Position numbers and translations under genes: made by a program | In this document: positions 17,617 through 27,084 of the stretch, in pieces | Position numbering within the stretch: the stretch's first letter is position 1 | Layout of the letters: each line of letters starts with the position of its first letter | Notes under the pieces: generated by a model | The model's input: only the letters and a program-made list of their open reading frames with translations | Databases searched by the model: none | What the model was told of the DNA's origin: nothing | NCBI RefSeq assembly: GCF_003217325.1 | Contig: NZ_QJTI01000004.1 | Location: 1-64,000 of the forward strand | DNA from: Rhodopseudomonas faecalis | GTDB taxonomy: Bacteria > Pseudomonadota > Alphaproteobacteria > Rhizobiales > Xanthobacteraceae | DNA length: 64,000 nucleotides | Direction: 5' to 3'

Positions 17617-18600
17617 CTACAGCCACTTCTTCCATTTGAAGAACATGTACGGCACCACCGCGACGATCAGCATCATCACCAGTGCTATCGGATAGCCCAA
17701 ATTCCACTCGAGTTCGGGCATGGCACGGAAGTTCATGCCATAGATCGAGGCGATCAGCGTCGGCGGCATCAACACCACCGCCATCACCGAGAACAGCTTG
17801 ATGATGTTGTTCTGCTCGAGATTGACGACGCCGAGCATGGCATCGAGCACGAAGGTGATCTTGTTCGACAGATAAGAGGCGTGGTCGGTCAGCGACATCA
17901 CGTCACGCTGCATGGTCTTGAGTTGCGCGCGCATTTCCTTCGACCATTTCAAGCCGTCGGACTCGGTCATCACAAAAGTCACCAGACGGCCGATCGAAAC
18001 CAGGCTTTCGCGCACCTTCGACACCAAGTCGCCCTTGCGGCCGATCGCGATCAGAATGTCGGAATAGCGCTTCGGGTGCCCGGTGCGGGCGCTGCCCTCC
18101 GGCTCAAAGATCGCGCGGCTGACCTGATCGACGTCGGCGCCGGCCCGTTCCAAAATGTCGGCGGCGCGGTCGATCACCGCGTCCAGCAGCTCCAAAAGTA
18201 TCGTTACACCGTTGGTGCCGGGCGAGATGGCGCGCGCCAGCTTGTTCTCGACCAGCACGAACGGCCGCGGGGAATCATAGCGCACCGTGATCAGCACGCG
18301 GTTGGCGAGAATGAAGGTGATCGGGCTGATGCGCGGCGACTCGCTGTCGGCGGCGCACACCAGCGAGGCGGTCATGAAACGCGCGCCGTTCTCGATATAG
18401 AGCCGGCTGGAGATCTCGATCTCCTGCATGTCTTCGCGGGTCGGGATCGCCACCCCGGTCAGCCGCTCCACCGCCCGGTCTTCTTCCGCGGTCGGCCGGT
18501 CGAGGTCGATCCAGGCGGTACCCTCAGGCAATCGTTCCAGGTCGCTGCCCCAGGACTTCCTCAGCGCGGCATCGTCAGCGGGGGCGAAGATCGCGAGCAT
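17617..18600 (-). CDS. corA: CorA family divalent-cation transporter
   Basis: A 327-residue inner-membrane protein with a long cytosolic N-terminal funnel domain and two C-terminal transmembrane helices. The signature GMN lies after the first helix (IYGMNFRAMPELEW). The second helix is followed by the basic tail FFKWKKWL. Helical segments such as LTDHASYLSNKITFVLDAML belong to the stalk. It probably carries Mg2+ (or Co2+/Ni2+), by family. It is a single gene, upstream of cspA on the same strand and divergent from the L,D-transpeptidase. Confidence 0.93.
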   Translation of the reverse strand: MLAIFAPADDAALRKSWGSDLERLPEGTAWIDLDRPTAEEDRAVERLTGVAIPTREDMQEIEISSRLYIENGARFMTASLVCAADSESPRISPITFILANRVLITVRYDSPRPFVLVENKLARAISPGTNGVTILLELLDAVIDRAADILERAGADVDQVSRAIFEPEGSARTGHPKRYSDILIAIGRKGDLVSKVRESLVSIGRLVTFVMTESDGLKWSKEMRAQLKTMQRDVMSLTDHASYLSNKITFVLDAMLGVVNLEQNNIIKLFSVMAVVLMPPTLIASIYGMNFRAMPELEWNLGYPIALVMMLIVAVVPYMFFKWKKWL

Positions 18601-18934
18601 GGCAACTCCAGAGTGTACAAGGAGCGGGAACGGGACCCGCTTGCAGTGCGCAACGCGCTACGGTTTGGCAAGCGCAAAGCGCAGCGAAAGGCAGGGTTGC
18701 CAACCGGCAATGACGGCACTGTGACATCTGCGCCGCCTTGCCGCAGCGCAACATGCCCAGTGTTTCGGCAGCCGCCCCGCACGCTGAGACATAAATATCA
18801 CAACTGCAAGCGGTGTGGTGAAAGCGCGATCTAAGCGCTGGAAAGCAGGGTGGATTCGGCGATAATCAAGACCGTGAAAGCTGACATTTTGCAGGTGGGT
18901 TGCGGTGCCGTTTCGGCGCCGCTCTTTGATTGGA
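18601..18934. other. Divergent intergenic region, no gene seen
   Basis: About 330 bp between the starts of corA and the L,D-transpeptidase. It should hold both promoters. I see no RNA gene, repeat or convincing operator in it. Confidence 0.5.
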
Positions 18935-19624
18935 ATGGGATCAATGGCGTCGATTGCATCGAAACTGGGTTTGCTGGCCGTAGGCCTCATGCTGTCGGGC
19001 TGTATGCAGACCACTTACCAGGCGGCGCCCGAAACCTCGTTGAAACCGAGTGACAAGGCGCAGCTGGCGAAGGCCCGCTACGCCAAGGTGTCGGTGCCGG
19101 AGCCGTTCCGCCGCGCCATCGTCGACTACCACCGCAAGGAAAGCCCCGGCACCATCGTCGTCGATTCCGACAACCATTACCTGTATCTGGTGCAGGATGG
19201 CGGCAAGGCGATCCGTTACGGCGTCACCGTGGGCGAAGAAGCGCTGGCGTTCTCGGGCATCGCCCGGGTCGGCAACATGGCCGAGTGGCCGAAATGGACC
19301 CCGACCGCCGACATCCACAAGCGCATCGAGGGGCTGCCGGCTTCGGTGCCCGGCGGCATCGATAATCCGCTCGGCGCGCGCGCGCTGTATCTGTATCAGG
19401 GCAGCCGCGACACCCTGTTCCGGATTCACGGCACCAACCAGCCGGAATATATCGGCGCCTCGATCTCCTCGGGCTGCATCCGCATGACCAACGAGGACGT
19501 CATCGACCTGTATAGCCGCGTCAAGGTCGGCACCATCGTCGTGGTGCTCGATCCCAAGCAGGGCGACTCGCCGCACAATTCCAAGATGGCGCTGGGCTTC
19601 GGCGGCGGCACCGCGGTTCAGTAA
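18935..19624 (+). CDS. L,D-transpeptidase (YkuD domain) lipoprotein
   Basis: A 229-residue envelope protein with a lipoprotein signal (LLAVGLMLSGC, lipobox LSGC) and a YkuD catalytic domain (about residues 90-205). The domain contains HGTNQPEYIG and the catalytic SSGCIRM. Such enzymes make 3-3 cross-links in peptidoglycan or attach proteins to it. ATGs at 18935 and 18944 are both plausible starts, and the lipobox position fits either. Transcription probably ends at the hairpin at 19689-19716, inside the end of the convergent gene. Confidence 0.9.
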   Translation: MGSMASIASKLGLLAVGLMLSGCMQTTYQAAPETSLKPSDKAQLAKARYAKVSVPEPFRRAIVDYHRKESPGTIVVDSDNHYLYLVQDGGKAIRYGVTVGEEALAFSGIARVGNMAEWPKWTPTADIHKRIEGLPASVPGGIDNPLGARALYLYQGSRDTLFRIHGTNQPEYIGASISSGCIRMTNEDVIDLYSRVKVGTIVVVLDPKQGDSPHNSKMALGFGGGTAVQ

Positions 19625-19632
19625 GTCCGAGC

Positions 19633-19651
19633 CGGCCGCCTCTGGCGGCCG
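19633..19651. terminator. Short hairpin downstream of the L,D-transpeptidase
   Basis: A perfect 8-bp stem (CGGCCGCC / GGCGGCCG) with a three-base loop lies nine bases after the stop codon, without a T-run. Confidence 0.45.
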
Positions 19652-19684
19652 ACCTCGCAGGTTTCAGAGCCAAATTTCAGACGA

Positions 19685-20740
19685 TTACAAGCGCCGGTGC
19701 TCCCGGCGCTTTTTTGTTGCCTGCTTGCTCTTGGCTGGCTTGGCGGCAACCGGCGGCGGTTCGGCCTCGGCGCCTTCCGGCTCAGCAACCTGCTGCGGAT
19801 CACCGGCGGCCGGTTCTTCGACGGCCGTCGGCCGCGCGCTGACCGCACCGGCGCCCTCGGCGCCGGGACGCGGCGGCGCCTCATCCGGCCGCACCGCCGG
19901 CAGCAGCGGCGCCACCTTGGGCAGCGGGTCCCAGACGTGCCAATTGCAGACGCGGTAGTCAGGCCGTCCCGGCGCCAGATCGAGATGGATGTGATCCTCG
20001 TGATAGCCATCCGAGCCCGGGCCGAGCACGGTCGAGAACCGCGCGCACACCGAGCCGACCACCTTCTCGCGCAGCGCGCGCGGCACGGTGCGATCGGTCA
20101 GCGAGACCGTCTGGCCGTTGGCCAGTTTGAGCGCGCGGATATCGATGGCATTGGCGCGGCCGTGCTCGGACAGCTTGCCGCCCTTCTGACGATTGCGGCC
20201 GCGGCATTCATAGGCATCAAAATTGTCGATCTCGACGATCTCGGTGCCGCGCGTGGCGGCAAGCGGCGATAGATCATCGCGCACCCAGTTCACCAATTCG
20301 CGCGCCATCGCGCAGCGCAGCACCGCGGCCGGCTTGACCGCGACCTGACTGTGATCGGGCAACACCACCGCTTCCAGCCGCACCAGATCTTCGCCGCCAC
20401 ACGCGCCCGGCCCTTTGATGTCCGGGATCGACGGCGCGATGGCAATCTGTTCGGTCAGCGACAACCGACATGGCGAGGGCGGCTTGGTGTGCGCTTGCGG
20501 TGCAACAGCTTGCGGTGCCGTTTCGGCCGATGGCTCGGCCTGCTCCCCGACAGGTTCTGAGAACGTTGGATCAGCTTCGATAGCAGCAGGGGCAGCCGCC
20601 GGACGCGGCTTCGGCAACGGCACTGCGGCATTGGCATTTCCTGGATAAGGAATAACCAGCAGCGCGGTTGCAACGACAACTAACAGTGTTTCGCTGCGGC
20701 GAACGTGGTGAGATGTCCATTTGCCGCGGCGCGTCTTCAC
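19685..20740 (-). CDS. Extensin-like C-terminal domain protein (secreted)
   Basis: A 351-residue protein starting at GTG 20740 with a signal peptide (LLVVVATALLVIPYPGNANA). A proline/alanine-rich linker is followed by the extensin-like C-terminal domain (about residues 90-280), with conserved cysteines (PSPCRL, GACGGED, LRCAMA, YECRGR, VCNWHVW) and the metal-site-like HGRANAIDI and EDHIHLDL, reminiscent of D-Ala-D-Ala peptidase folds. The tail is low-complexity and ends in the basic KKRREHRRL. It probably acts on the cell wall (inference). The GTG is chosen because longer frames run over the start of the divergent acyl-CoA ligase. Confidence 0.82.
   Translation of the reverse strand: MKTRRGKWTSHHVRRSETLLVVVATALLVIPYPGNANAAVPLPKPRPAAAPAAIEADPTFSEPVGEQAEPSAETAPQAVAPQAHTKPPSPCRLSLTEQIAIAPSIPDIKGPGACGGEDLVRLEAVVLPDHSQVAVKPAAVLRCAMARELVNWVRDDLSPLAATRGTEIVEIDNFDAYECRGRNRQKGGKLSEHGRANAIDIRALKLANGQTVSLTDRTVPRALREKVVGSVCARFSTVLGPGSDGYHEDHIHLDLAPGRPDYRVCNWHVWDPLPKVAPLLPAVRPDEAPPRPGAEGAGAVSARPTAVEEPAAGDPQQVAEPEGAEAEPPPVAAKPAKSKQATKKRREHRRL
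19689..19716 (+). terminator. Rho-independent terminator embedded in the end of the convergent extensin-like gene
   Basis: The stem AAGCGCCGG / CCGGCGCTT with a five-base loop continues into a T-run on the plus strand. It would end L,D-transpeptidase transcripts. Read on the other strand, the same bases encode the last residues (KKRREHRRL) of the extensin-like protein. Confidence 0.75.
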
Positions 20741-20791
20741 GCTAAGATCGGTTTCAATCCCGAAGGGATAAAGAACAGGAGGAACGTTCCA

Positions 20792-22420
20792 ATGCACGGA
20801 CTGATGCAAGATTGGCCCTTGTTGTGTCATCGGATTATCGACCATGCGGCGATGATCCATGGTGGTCGCGAAGTTGTCACCCGGTCGGTCGAGGGTCCGA
20901 TTCACCGCACCACTTACAGCGAGATTCGGCAGCGCTCATTGCAGGTGGCGCAGCGTCTGGATCGCGACGGCATCAAGCTCGGTGACCGGGTCGCCACCAT
21001 CGCCTGGAACACCTGGCGCCATCTCGAAGCATGGTACGGAATTATGGGTATCGGCGCGATCTGCCATACCGTCAACCCGCGTCTTTTCCCCGAACAGATT
21101 GCCTGGATCATCAACCACGCCGAAGACCGGATGGTGATGACCGACCTGACCTTCGTACCGATTCTGGAAAAGATCGCGTCGCAGCTACCGAGCGTCGAGC
21201 GCTTCATCATCCTCACCGACGCCGCGCACATGCCGCAGACCACGCTGAAGAACGCGGTCGCCTATGAGGAGTGGATCGCCGAGGCCGACGGCAACTTCCA
21301 GTGGAAGACCTTTGACGAAAATACCGCCGCGGCGATGTGCTATACCTCCGGTACCACCGGCGACCCGAAGGGCGTGCTGTATTCGCACCGCTCCAACGTG
21401 CTGCACGCGCTGATGGCCAATAATGGCGACGCGCTCGGCACCACCACCAAGGACACCATGCTGCCCGTGGTGCCGCTGTTCCACGCCAATAGCTGGGGCA
21501 TCGCGTTCTCGGCGCCGTCGATGGGCACCAAGCTGGTGATGCCGGGTCCGAAACTCGACGGCGCCTCGGTCTATGAGCTGCTCTCCACCGAAAAGGTCAC
21601 CCACACCGCCGGCGTGCCGACCGTGTGGCTGATGTTGCTGCAATACATGGAGAAGGAAAAGAAGACCCTGCCCGATCTGCGCATGGTGGTGTGCGGCGGC
21701 TCGGCGATGCCGCGCGCCATGATCAAGGCGTTCACCGACATGGGCATCGAAGCGCGTCACGCCTGGGGCATGACCGAGATGAGCCCGCTCGGCACCACCT
21801 GCTCGCTGCAGCCGCAATTTACCAGCCTGCCGCGCGAAAAGCAGCTCGACGTGCTGCAGACCCAGGGCTTCCCGCCCTTCATGGTGGAAATGAAGATCAC
21901 CGACGACGCCGGCAAGGAGCTGCCGCGCGACGGCAAGACTTTTGGCCGGCTCAAGGTGCGCGGCCCGGCGGTGGCGGGGCGCTATTTCCGCGTCGATAGC
22001 GACATCCTTGATGAGGACGGCTATTTCGACACCGGCGACGTCGCCACGCTCGACGGCTACGGCTACATGCGCATCACCGACCGCTCCAAGGACGTGATCA
22101 AGTCCGGCGGCGAGTGGATTTCCTCGATCGATCTGGAAAACCTCGCGGTCGGCCATCCCAAGGTGGCGGAAGCGGCGGTGATCGGCGTCTATCATCCGAA
22201 ATGGGATGAGCGGCCGCTGTTGATCGTGCAGCTCAAGCCGGATGCGACCTGCACCCGCGACGAGATCCTGCAGTTCATGGATGGCAAGATCGCCAAGTGG
22301 TGGATGCCGGACGACATCGTGTTCGTCGAGGCGATCCCGCACACCGCGACCGGCAAGATCCTCAAAACCGCGCTGCGCGATCAGTTCTCGAACTACCGGC
22401 TGCCGACCGCCGCGGCGTAA
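20792..22420 (+). CDS. Acyl-CoA synthetase (AMP-forming, fatty-acid--CoA ligase family)
   Basis: A 542-residue adenylate-forming enzyme that activates a carboxylic acid to its CoA thioester. The P-loop-like [16 protein letters not shown], the A5 region AWGMTEMSP, the A7/A8 segments [12 protein letters not shown] and [18 protein letters not shown], and the A10 lysine motif [12 protein letters not shown] are all intact. The overall sequence fits the medium/long-chain group that includes DmdB-type 3-methylthiopropionyl-CoA ligases, so the acyl chain is uncertain. The ATG at 20792 follows ACAGGAGG. The upstream extension is excluded because it overlaps the divergent gene. Confidence 0.93.
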   Translation: MHGLMQDWPLLCHRIIDHAAMIHGGREVVTRSVEGPIHRTTYSEIRQRSLQVAQRLDRDGIKLGDRVATIAWNTWRHLEAWYGIMGIGAICHTVNPRLFPEQIAWIINHAEDRMVMTDLTFVPILEKIASQLPSVERFIILTDAAHMPQTTLKNAVAYEEWIAEADGNFQWKTFDENTAAAMCYTSGTTGDPKGVLYSHRSNVLHALMANNGDALGTTTKDTMLPVVPLFHANSWGIAFSAPSMGTKLVMPGPKLDGASVYELLSTEKVTHTAGVPTVWLMLLQYMEKEKKTLPDLRMVVCGGSAMPRAMIKAFTDMGIEARHAWGMTEMSPLGTTCSLQPQFTSLPREKQLDVLQTQGFPPFMVEMKITDDAGKELPRDGKTFGRLKVRGPAVAGRYFRVDSDILDEDGYFDTGDVATLDGYGYMRITDRSKDVIKSGGEWISSIDLENLAVGHPKVAEAAVIGVYHPKWDERPLLIVQLKPDATCTRDEILQFMDGKIAKWWMPDDIVFVEAIPHTATGKILKTALRDQFSNYRLPTAAA

Positions 22421-22452
22421 CCGGCACCGCGGTACAGCATCACGTACCAACT

Positions 22453-22480
22453 CACCTCTCCCCGCGCGCGGGGAGAGGTG
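22453..22480. repeat. CCTCTCCCC palindrome, intergenic copy
   Basis: A perfect 14+14-nt palindrome (CACCTCTCCCCGCG and its complement) lies 32 bp after the acyl-CoA ligase stop. It is the same hairpin that occurs twice inside ileS at 7150-7266. It could also act as a terminator stem here. Confidence 0.85.
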
Positions 22481-22588
22481 ACGACCAACCGAAGTCCCTT
22501 GAATTTGCCGTAGCGCCGTGATCTCACGGAGACAGTTCGCAGCCCGGCTGTTCGGTCCCGGCGCGCTCCAACTCCGGCAGACCTGGCA

Positions 22589-23425
22589 ATGGCCCGCAGA
22601 TTTTCCGCTCCCTACCAGATGGAATCGATGTCCGGCCTCGCGCTGTGGGCGCGGCGGCTGGCGGTGTTTGCCGCGATCGCGACGCTGGCCTCGATCGGCA
22701 TCGTGCGTTTCGGGTTTCTGGAAGTGCGCCCGGCGATGGCGACGTTCTTCGCCGCGCTCGGCCTTGCGGGCTTGTCGATTCTGCTGGCGCTCGCCGGTTT
22801 CGTCGCGATCTGGCAAAGCGGCGCGCGCGGGCTCGGCGCGATCCTGGCCGCGCTGCTGATCGATGCGCTGATCCTGGCCTATCCCGGCTATCTCGCCGTG
22901 CAGTATCACCGGCTGCCGCCGATCCACGACATCACCACCGATTCCATCGACCCGCCGAAATTCGAGGTGCTGTCGCGGCTGCGGGTCGGCAGCGGCACCA
23001 ACACCGCGGTCTATGCCGGCCTCTATTCCGCCGAGCAGCAGCGCGAGACCTGGCCGGATATCGAAACCGTGCAGCTCGACGTGCCGCCGCAGCGCGCGTT
23101 CGACATTGTGCAGGCGATCATCAAGAAGCAGAAATGGCTCGAGGTCGATGCGCGCCCGCCGCAAGCGCCGCGCTTTGAAGGCAAGATCGAAGCGGTGGCG
23201 CGCACGCTGATCATGGGTTTTCGCGAGGACGTCGCGGTGCGGGTACTGCCCGACGGCGATGGCTCGCGCGTCGATCTGCGCTCGTCGTCGCGTTACTTCG
23301 AAAGCGATCTCGGCAGCAATGCCGCGCGCATCACCAAGCTGATCAAGGCGATCAATGACGCCGCCGATGTCGCGCCAGCGCCGAAGAAGCCGGCGGCCCC
23401 CACGCCGAAGAAAAACAGCAAGTAA
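22589..23425 (+). CDS. DUF1499 domain-containing membrane protein
   Basis: A 278-residue protein with three predicted transmembrane helices in the first 110 residues (starting LAVFAAIATLASIGIV) followed by a DUF1499 domain. That domain includes IETVQLDVPPQRAFDIVQAI and RVDLRSSSRYFESDLGSNAARI, the conserved R-S-S-R-Y/F-x-x-x-D-x-G-x-N-xRI signature. The C-terminus is Lys/Pro-rich. Function unknown. The ATG at 22589 (MARRFSAPYQ) is used; in-frame ATGs at 22619 and 22628 are alternatives. Confidence 0.85.
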   Translation: MARRFSAPYQMESMSGLALWARRLAVFAAIATLASIGIVRFGFLEVRPAMATFFAALGLAGLSILLALAGFVAIWQSGARGLGAILAALLIDALILAYPGYLAVQYHRLPPIHDITTDSIDPPKFEVLSRLRVGSGTNTAVYAGLYSAEQQRETWPDIETVQLDVPPQRAFDIVQAIIKKQKWLEVDARPPQAPRFEGKIEAVARTLIMGFREDVAVRVLPDGDGSRVDLRSSSRYFESDLGSNAARITKLIKAINDAADVAPAPKKPAAPTPKKNSK

Positions 23426-23469
23426 CGGCAGCGCCGCGCGCGGGCGAGCTGCAACGCGCCGGCGAAACG

Positions 23470-24393
23470 TCAGGCGCGCGCCAGCTTGTAGCGGCCGTCG
23501 AACACCGGATCGCCATCGGTGGTGACGATGCCGCGGCCGACCAGATCTTCCAGATGCGCCAGCACCGAATAGCCGGCCGCGGTCGCCAGCCGCGGATCGA
23601 TGCCGATATAGATCGCGCGCACCATGGTCGGAATGTCGGTCTCCCCCTTGCCGAGCCGGTGCAAAATCGAGGTCTCGCGCGCCTGGCGATGCCGGATCAG
23701 ATGGCGCACATAGCGTGGCCCTTCCGGGATCAGCTCGCCATGGGCCGAGAAATACAGCTGCTCGTCGCGGCGGCCGAGCTTGTCGAGCGAGGCCATGTAT
23801 TCCGGCATCGAACCATCCGGCGGCGCCACGATCGAGGTTGACCAGCCCATCACATGATCGCCGACAAAGCTGACACCGCGCTCGCGCCAGGAGAAGCACA
23901 GATGGTTGGCGCAGTGCCCGGGCGTCGGCACCGCTTCCAGCGCCCAATCCGGGCCGCCGAGCACGTCGCCGTCGCGGAGCTGCTCATCGGGCACGAAGGC
24001 GCGGTCGGCGCCGGATTCGGTCGAAACCTTCTCGTGCTCGTAAAAAGGCCGCGACGCGCGATGCGCGCCCTCGGCATAGACCGTGGCGCCAGTGACCTGT
24101 TTCAGATAGGCGGCGCCCGGCGAATGATCCTTGTGGGTGTGGGTGACCAGGATGTGGGTCACGGTCTCGCCGCGCACCGCATCGAGCACCGCGGCGAGAT
24201 GCACCGGATCATCCGGGCCGGGATCGATGATCGCCACTTGTCCGCGGCCGACGATGTAGCTGACCGTGCCGGTGAAGGTGAATGGCGAGGGATTGGCGCA
24301 CAACACCCGACGCACACCCGGCACCGGCTCATCCACGATTCCGGGCTGCAGTGCAAAGGCACGATTGAACGGAATGTCGTCGTTGTCGCTCAT
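23470..24393 (-). CDS. MBL-fold metallo-hydrolase (LACTB2-like)
   Basis: A 307-residue metallo-beta-lactamase-fold enzyme. The metal motif HTHKDHSPG (HxHxDH) is intact, followed by TPGHCANHLCF and the later ligand region FVGDHVMGW. The C-terminal part (ARETSILHRLGKGETDIPTM..) is the helical domain seen in LACTB2-type proteins, which can have RNA endonuclease activity. Substrate here is unknown. It is monocistronic, on the minus strand. Confidence 0.88.
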   Translation of the reverse strand: MSDNDDIPFNRAFALQPGIVDEPVPGVRRVLCANPSPFTFTGTVSYIVGRGQVAIIDPGPDDPVHLAAVLDAVRGETVTHILVTHTHKDHSPGAAYLKQVTGATVYAEGAHRASRPFYEHEKVSTESGADRAFVPDEQLRDGDVLGGPDWALEAVPTPGHCANHLCFSWRERGVSFVGDHVMGWSTSIVAPPDGSMPEYMASLDKLGRRDEQLYFSAHGELIPEGPRYVRHLIRHRQARETSILHRLGKGETDIPTMVRAIYIGIDPRLATAAGYSVLAHLEDLVGRGIVTTDGDPVFDGRYKLARA

Positions 24394-24543
24394 GCGGGCA
24401 CCTATAGGCGTTTCTCTCGATCAAGCTTTTGCGGTTCCGAAGCCATCAGAACCGAAGCTCTATTTGTTATTCTGGCGCGTTGTCTAAACGCGATCCGCGA
24501 TCCACTTCGCTCGCAAACGCGATCGTCGATTGATCCGCGCCGG

Positions 24544-24618
24544 CGTCATTGCGAGGAGCGAAGCGACGAAGCAATCCAGGCTTGCGGAATGGATTGCTTC
24601 GCTTCGCTCGCAATGACG
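24544..24618. repeat. CATTGCGAGGAGCGAAGCGA-type palindromic repeat, intact copy
   Basis: A long inverted repeat: CGTCATTGCGAGGAGCGAAG..GAAGCAATCC on the left and GGATTGCTTCGCTTCGCTCG..CAATGACG on the right, around a short centre. A decayed copy lies at 46322-46408. It is situated between the MBL hydrolase start and the gcdH end. Confidence 0.9.
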
Positions 24619-24635
24619 GCTGACGCCTTGAGGCG

Positions 24636-25850
24636 TTACGAAAACGCCTGAATGCCGGTGATGGCGCGGCCGAGGATCAGCGCATGGATGTCGTGCGTAC
24701 CCTCATAGGTGTTCACGGTCTCCAGGTTCTGCGCGTGGCGCATCACGTGATACTCGATCTGGATGCCGTTGCCGCCGTGCATATCGCGCGCGGCGCGGGC
24801 GATATCGAGCGCCTTGCCGCAATTGTTGCGCTTGACGATCGAGATCATCTCCGGGGCCATCTTGCCCTCGTCGAGCAGCCGGCCGACGCGCAGCGACGCC
24901 TGCAGGCCGAGCGCGATCTCGGTCTCCATGTCGGCGAGCTTCTTCTGCACCAGCTGCGTCGCCGCCAGCGGCCGATTGAACTGCTTGCGATCGAGCGTGT
25001 ACTGCCGGGCGCGCTGCATGCAATCCTCGGCAGCGCCGAGCACGCCCCAGGAAATGCCGTAGCGGGCGCGGTTCAGGCAGCCGAACGGCCCCTTGAGACC
25101 GGAGACGTTGGGCAGCAGCGCCTCTTCAGGCACCACCACGCCGTCCATCACGATCTCGCCGGTGATCGAGGCGCGTAAGGAGAGCTTGCCGCCGATTTTC
25201 GGCGCCGACAGGCCCTTCATGCCCTTGTCGAGAATGAAGCCGCGGATCTGGTTGTCATGCGCGGCCGACTTGGCCCACACCACGAACACGTCGGCGATCG
25301 GCGCGTTCGAAATCCACATCTTGCTGCCGGTCAGCCGATAGCCATCGGCAACCTTTTCGGCACGGGTCTTCATGCCGCCGGGATCGGAACCAGCATCGGG
25401 CTCGGTCAGGCCGAAGCAGCCGACCCATTCGCCGGAAGCCAGTTTCGGCAGATACTTCTTGCGCTGGCTTTCATCGCCGTAAGCGTAGATCGGGTACATC
25501 ACCAGCGAGGACTGCACCGAATTCATCGAGCGATAGCCGGAATCGACGCGCTCGATCTCGCGTGCCACCAGCCCATAGGCAACGTAGCTGGCGCTGGCGC
25601 AGCCATATTGCTCGGGCAGCGTGACGCCGATCAGACCCAACTCGCCCATCTCGTTGAAAATGGCGCGATCGGTCTTCTCGTCGAGATAGGCGCTGGTGAC
25701 GCGCGGCAGCAGCTTGTCCTGCGCATAGGCACGCGCGGTGTCGCGGATCATGCGTTCGTCTTCGGTGAGCTGATCCTCGAGCAGGAACGGATCGTCCCAC
25801 TTGAAACTCACCGGAGCCGGCTTGTCCTTGGTCTGCGCCCGAACGCTCAT
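24636..25850 (-). CDS. gcdH: Glutaryl-CoA dehydrogenase
   Basis: A 404-residue flavoprotein of the acyl-CoA dehydrogenase family that oxidises and decarboxylates glutaryl-CoA to crotonyl-CoA in lysine, tryptophan and aromatic-acid breakdown. FAD-contact motifs [18 protein letters not shown] and [18 protein letters not shown] are present. The catalytic Glu lies in [20 protein letters not shown], a stretch nearly identical to animal GCDH, which sets it apart from generic acyl-CoA dehydrogenases. The ATG at 25850 is used rather than the TTG one codon upstream. Single gene between a repeat and ribB. Confidence 0.95.
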   Translation of the reverse strand: MSVRAQTKDKPAPVSFKWDDPFLLEDQLTEDERMIRDTARAYAQDKLLPRVTSAYLDEKTDRAIFNEMGELGLIGVTLPEQYGCASASYVAYGLVAREIERVDSGYRSMNSVQSSLVMYPIYAYGDESQRKKYLPKLASGEWVGCFGLTEPDAGSDPGGMKTRAEKVADGYRLTGSKMWISNAPIADVFVVWAKSAAHDNQIRGFILDKGMKGLSAPKIGGKLSLRASITGEIVMDGVVVPEEALLPNVSGLKGPFGCLNRARYGISWGVLGAAEDCMQRARQYTLDRKQFNRPLAATQLVQKKLADMETEIALGLQASLRVGRLLDEGKMAPEMISIVKRNNCGKALDIARAARDMHGGNGIQIEYHVMRHAQNLETVNTYEGTHDIHALILGRAITGIQAFS

Positions 25851-25919
25851 CAAAACTCCTTTTGCACGACAGCGCGGCTTTTGCGCGCACGCAAGATCGG
25901 CAGGTTAGAGACTCGATGT

Positions 25920-26996
25920 TCAGCCTTCAAGGCGCTCGTTGGACACGATCTCGATGCCGAAACCGGACAGCCCCTTGTAGTCGAGCTGCGATGAGGTCAG
26001 GTGCCGGATCGAGGTGACGCCGAGATCGCGCAGAATCTGCGCGCCGACGCCGATCTCGCGCCACTGCTTGTGGCGATCGGCTTCCGACGACTGCGGCTCG
26101 TCGATCGGTTCGACCGGCACGCCGGCGGCGCCATCGCGCAGATAGACCAGCACGCCGGAGCCGGCTTTCTTGAAATGCTCCAGTACGGCTTCCATGCGGC
26201 GCGGCCCGGTGAACATCTCTTTCAGGATGTTGGGCTTGTGGAAGCGGGTCAGCACGTTCTTGCCGTCGCCGACGCCGTTATAGACCAGCGCGACATGGGC
26301 AATGCTGTCGAACGGCGAGCGATAGGCATAGCCCTGCATCGGGCCGATCGGGCTGTCCATGGTGAAACTCGCCACCCGCTCGATCAGCTTCTCGCGCGCC
26401 TGGCGATAGGCGATCAGGCCGGCGATGGTGACGTGCTTGAGGCCATGCGTCTTGGCGAATTCGCTGACCTGCTCGCCCTTCATCACCGAGCCGTCGTCAT
26501 TCATCAATTCGCTGATCACGCCGACCGGCGGCAGCCCGGCGAGCTTGCACAGATCGACCGCGGCCTCGGTATGGCCGGAGCGCAGCAGCACGCCGCCCTC
26601 GCGGGCGATCAGCGGGAAGATGTGGCCGGGGCGGGCAAAGTCATTGGCGCCGGCATTGGGATTGGCGAGCGCGCGGCAGCACGAGGCGCGCTCATCCGCG
26701 GAAATGCCGGTGCCGTTATCGGGCTTGTAGTCGATCGAGACCGTGAAGGCGGTGGTGTGGTTGCTGTCATTATGCGCCACCATCGGATCGAGCCGCAGGC
26801 GGCGGGCGTCCTGGACGGTGATCGGGGCGCAGACGATGCCGGAGGTGTGCCGGATGATGAAGGCCATCTTCTCCGCGGTGCAGAGCGAGGCAGCAACGAT
26901 CAGATCGCCCTCGCCCTCACGATCGTCGTCGTCGGTCACGACGACGATCTCGCCATGGGCAAAGGCTTGAAGAACTTCCTGGATGGAATGGGCCAT
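25920..26996 (-). CDS. ribB: 3,4-dihydroxy-2-butanone-4-phosphate synthase with degenerate GTP cyclohydrolase II domain
   Basis: A 358-residue riboflavin-pathway enzyme. The N-terminal domain (residues 1-205) has DDDDREGEGDLI, HTSGIVCAP, the AREGGVLLRSGHTEAAVDL active-site stretch and CKLAG, so DHBP synthase activity from ribulose 5-phosphate is expected. The C-terminal domain (about 210-355) has the GTP-cyclohydrolase-II outline (SPIGPMQGYAYRSPFD.., AQILRDLGVTSIRHLT) but lacks the Cys-rich zinc site (C-x2-GD..C-x-C) of RibA. It is therefore probably inactive as a cyclohydrolase, and a separate RibA must exist elsewhere. The ATG at 26996 defines the start. Confidence 0.93.
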   Translation of the reverse strand: MAHSIQEVLQAFAHGEIVVVTDDDDREGEGDLIVAASLCTAEKMAFIIRHTSGIVCAPITVQDARRLRLDPMVAHNDSNHTTAFTVSIDYKPDNGTGISADERASCCRALANPNAGANDFARPGHIFPLIAREGGVLLRSGHTEAAVDLCKLAGLPPVGVISELMNDDGSVMKGEQVSEFAKTHGLKHVTIAGLIAYRQAREKLIERVASFTMDSPIGPMQGYAYRSPFDSIAHVALVYNGVGDGKNVLTRFHKPNILKEMFTGPRRMEAVLEHFKKAGSGVLVYLRDGAAGVPVEPIDEPQSSEADRHKQWREIGVGAQILRDLGVTSIRHLTSSQLDYKGLSGFGIEIVSNERLEG

Positions 26997-27084
26997 TGGC
27001 ACTCGCTCGGATGATGTTAGCCGACCATATGGCGCAGCACGCCGGACGACGCAACCACCCGCGGAAATGCCACGGCGCGGAAGC

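Noticed and set aside
21185-23947. Minus-strand open frame of about 920 codons opposite the acyl-CoA ligase and DUF1499 genes
   Set aside because: Shadow frame in high-GC DNA: repetitive Arg/Gly/His composition, and it crosses two genes with clear motifs.
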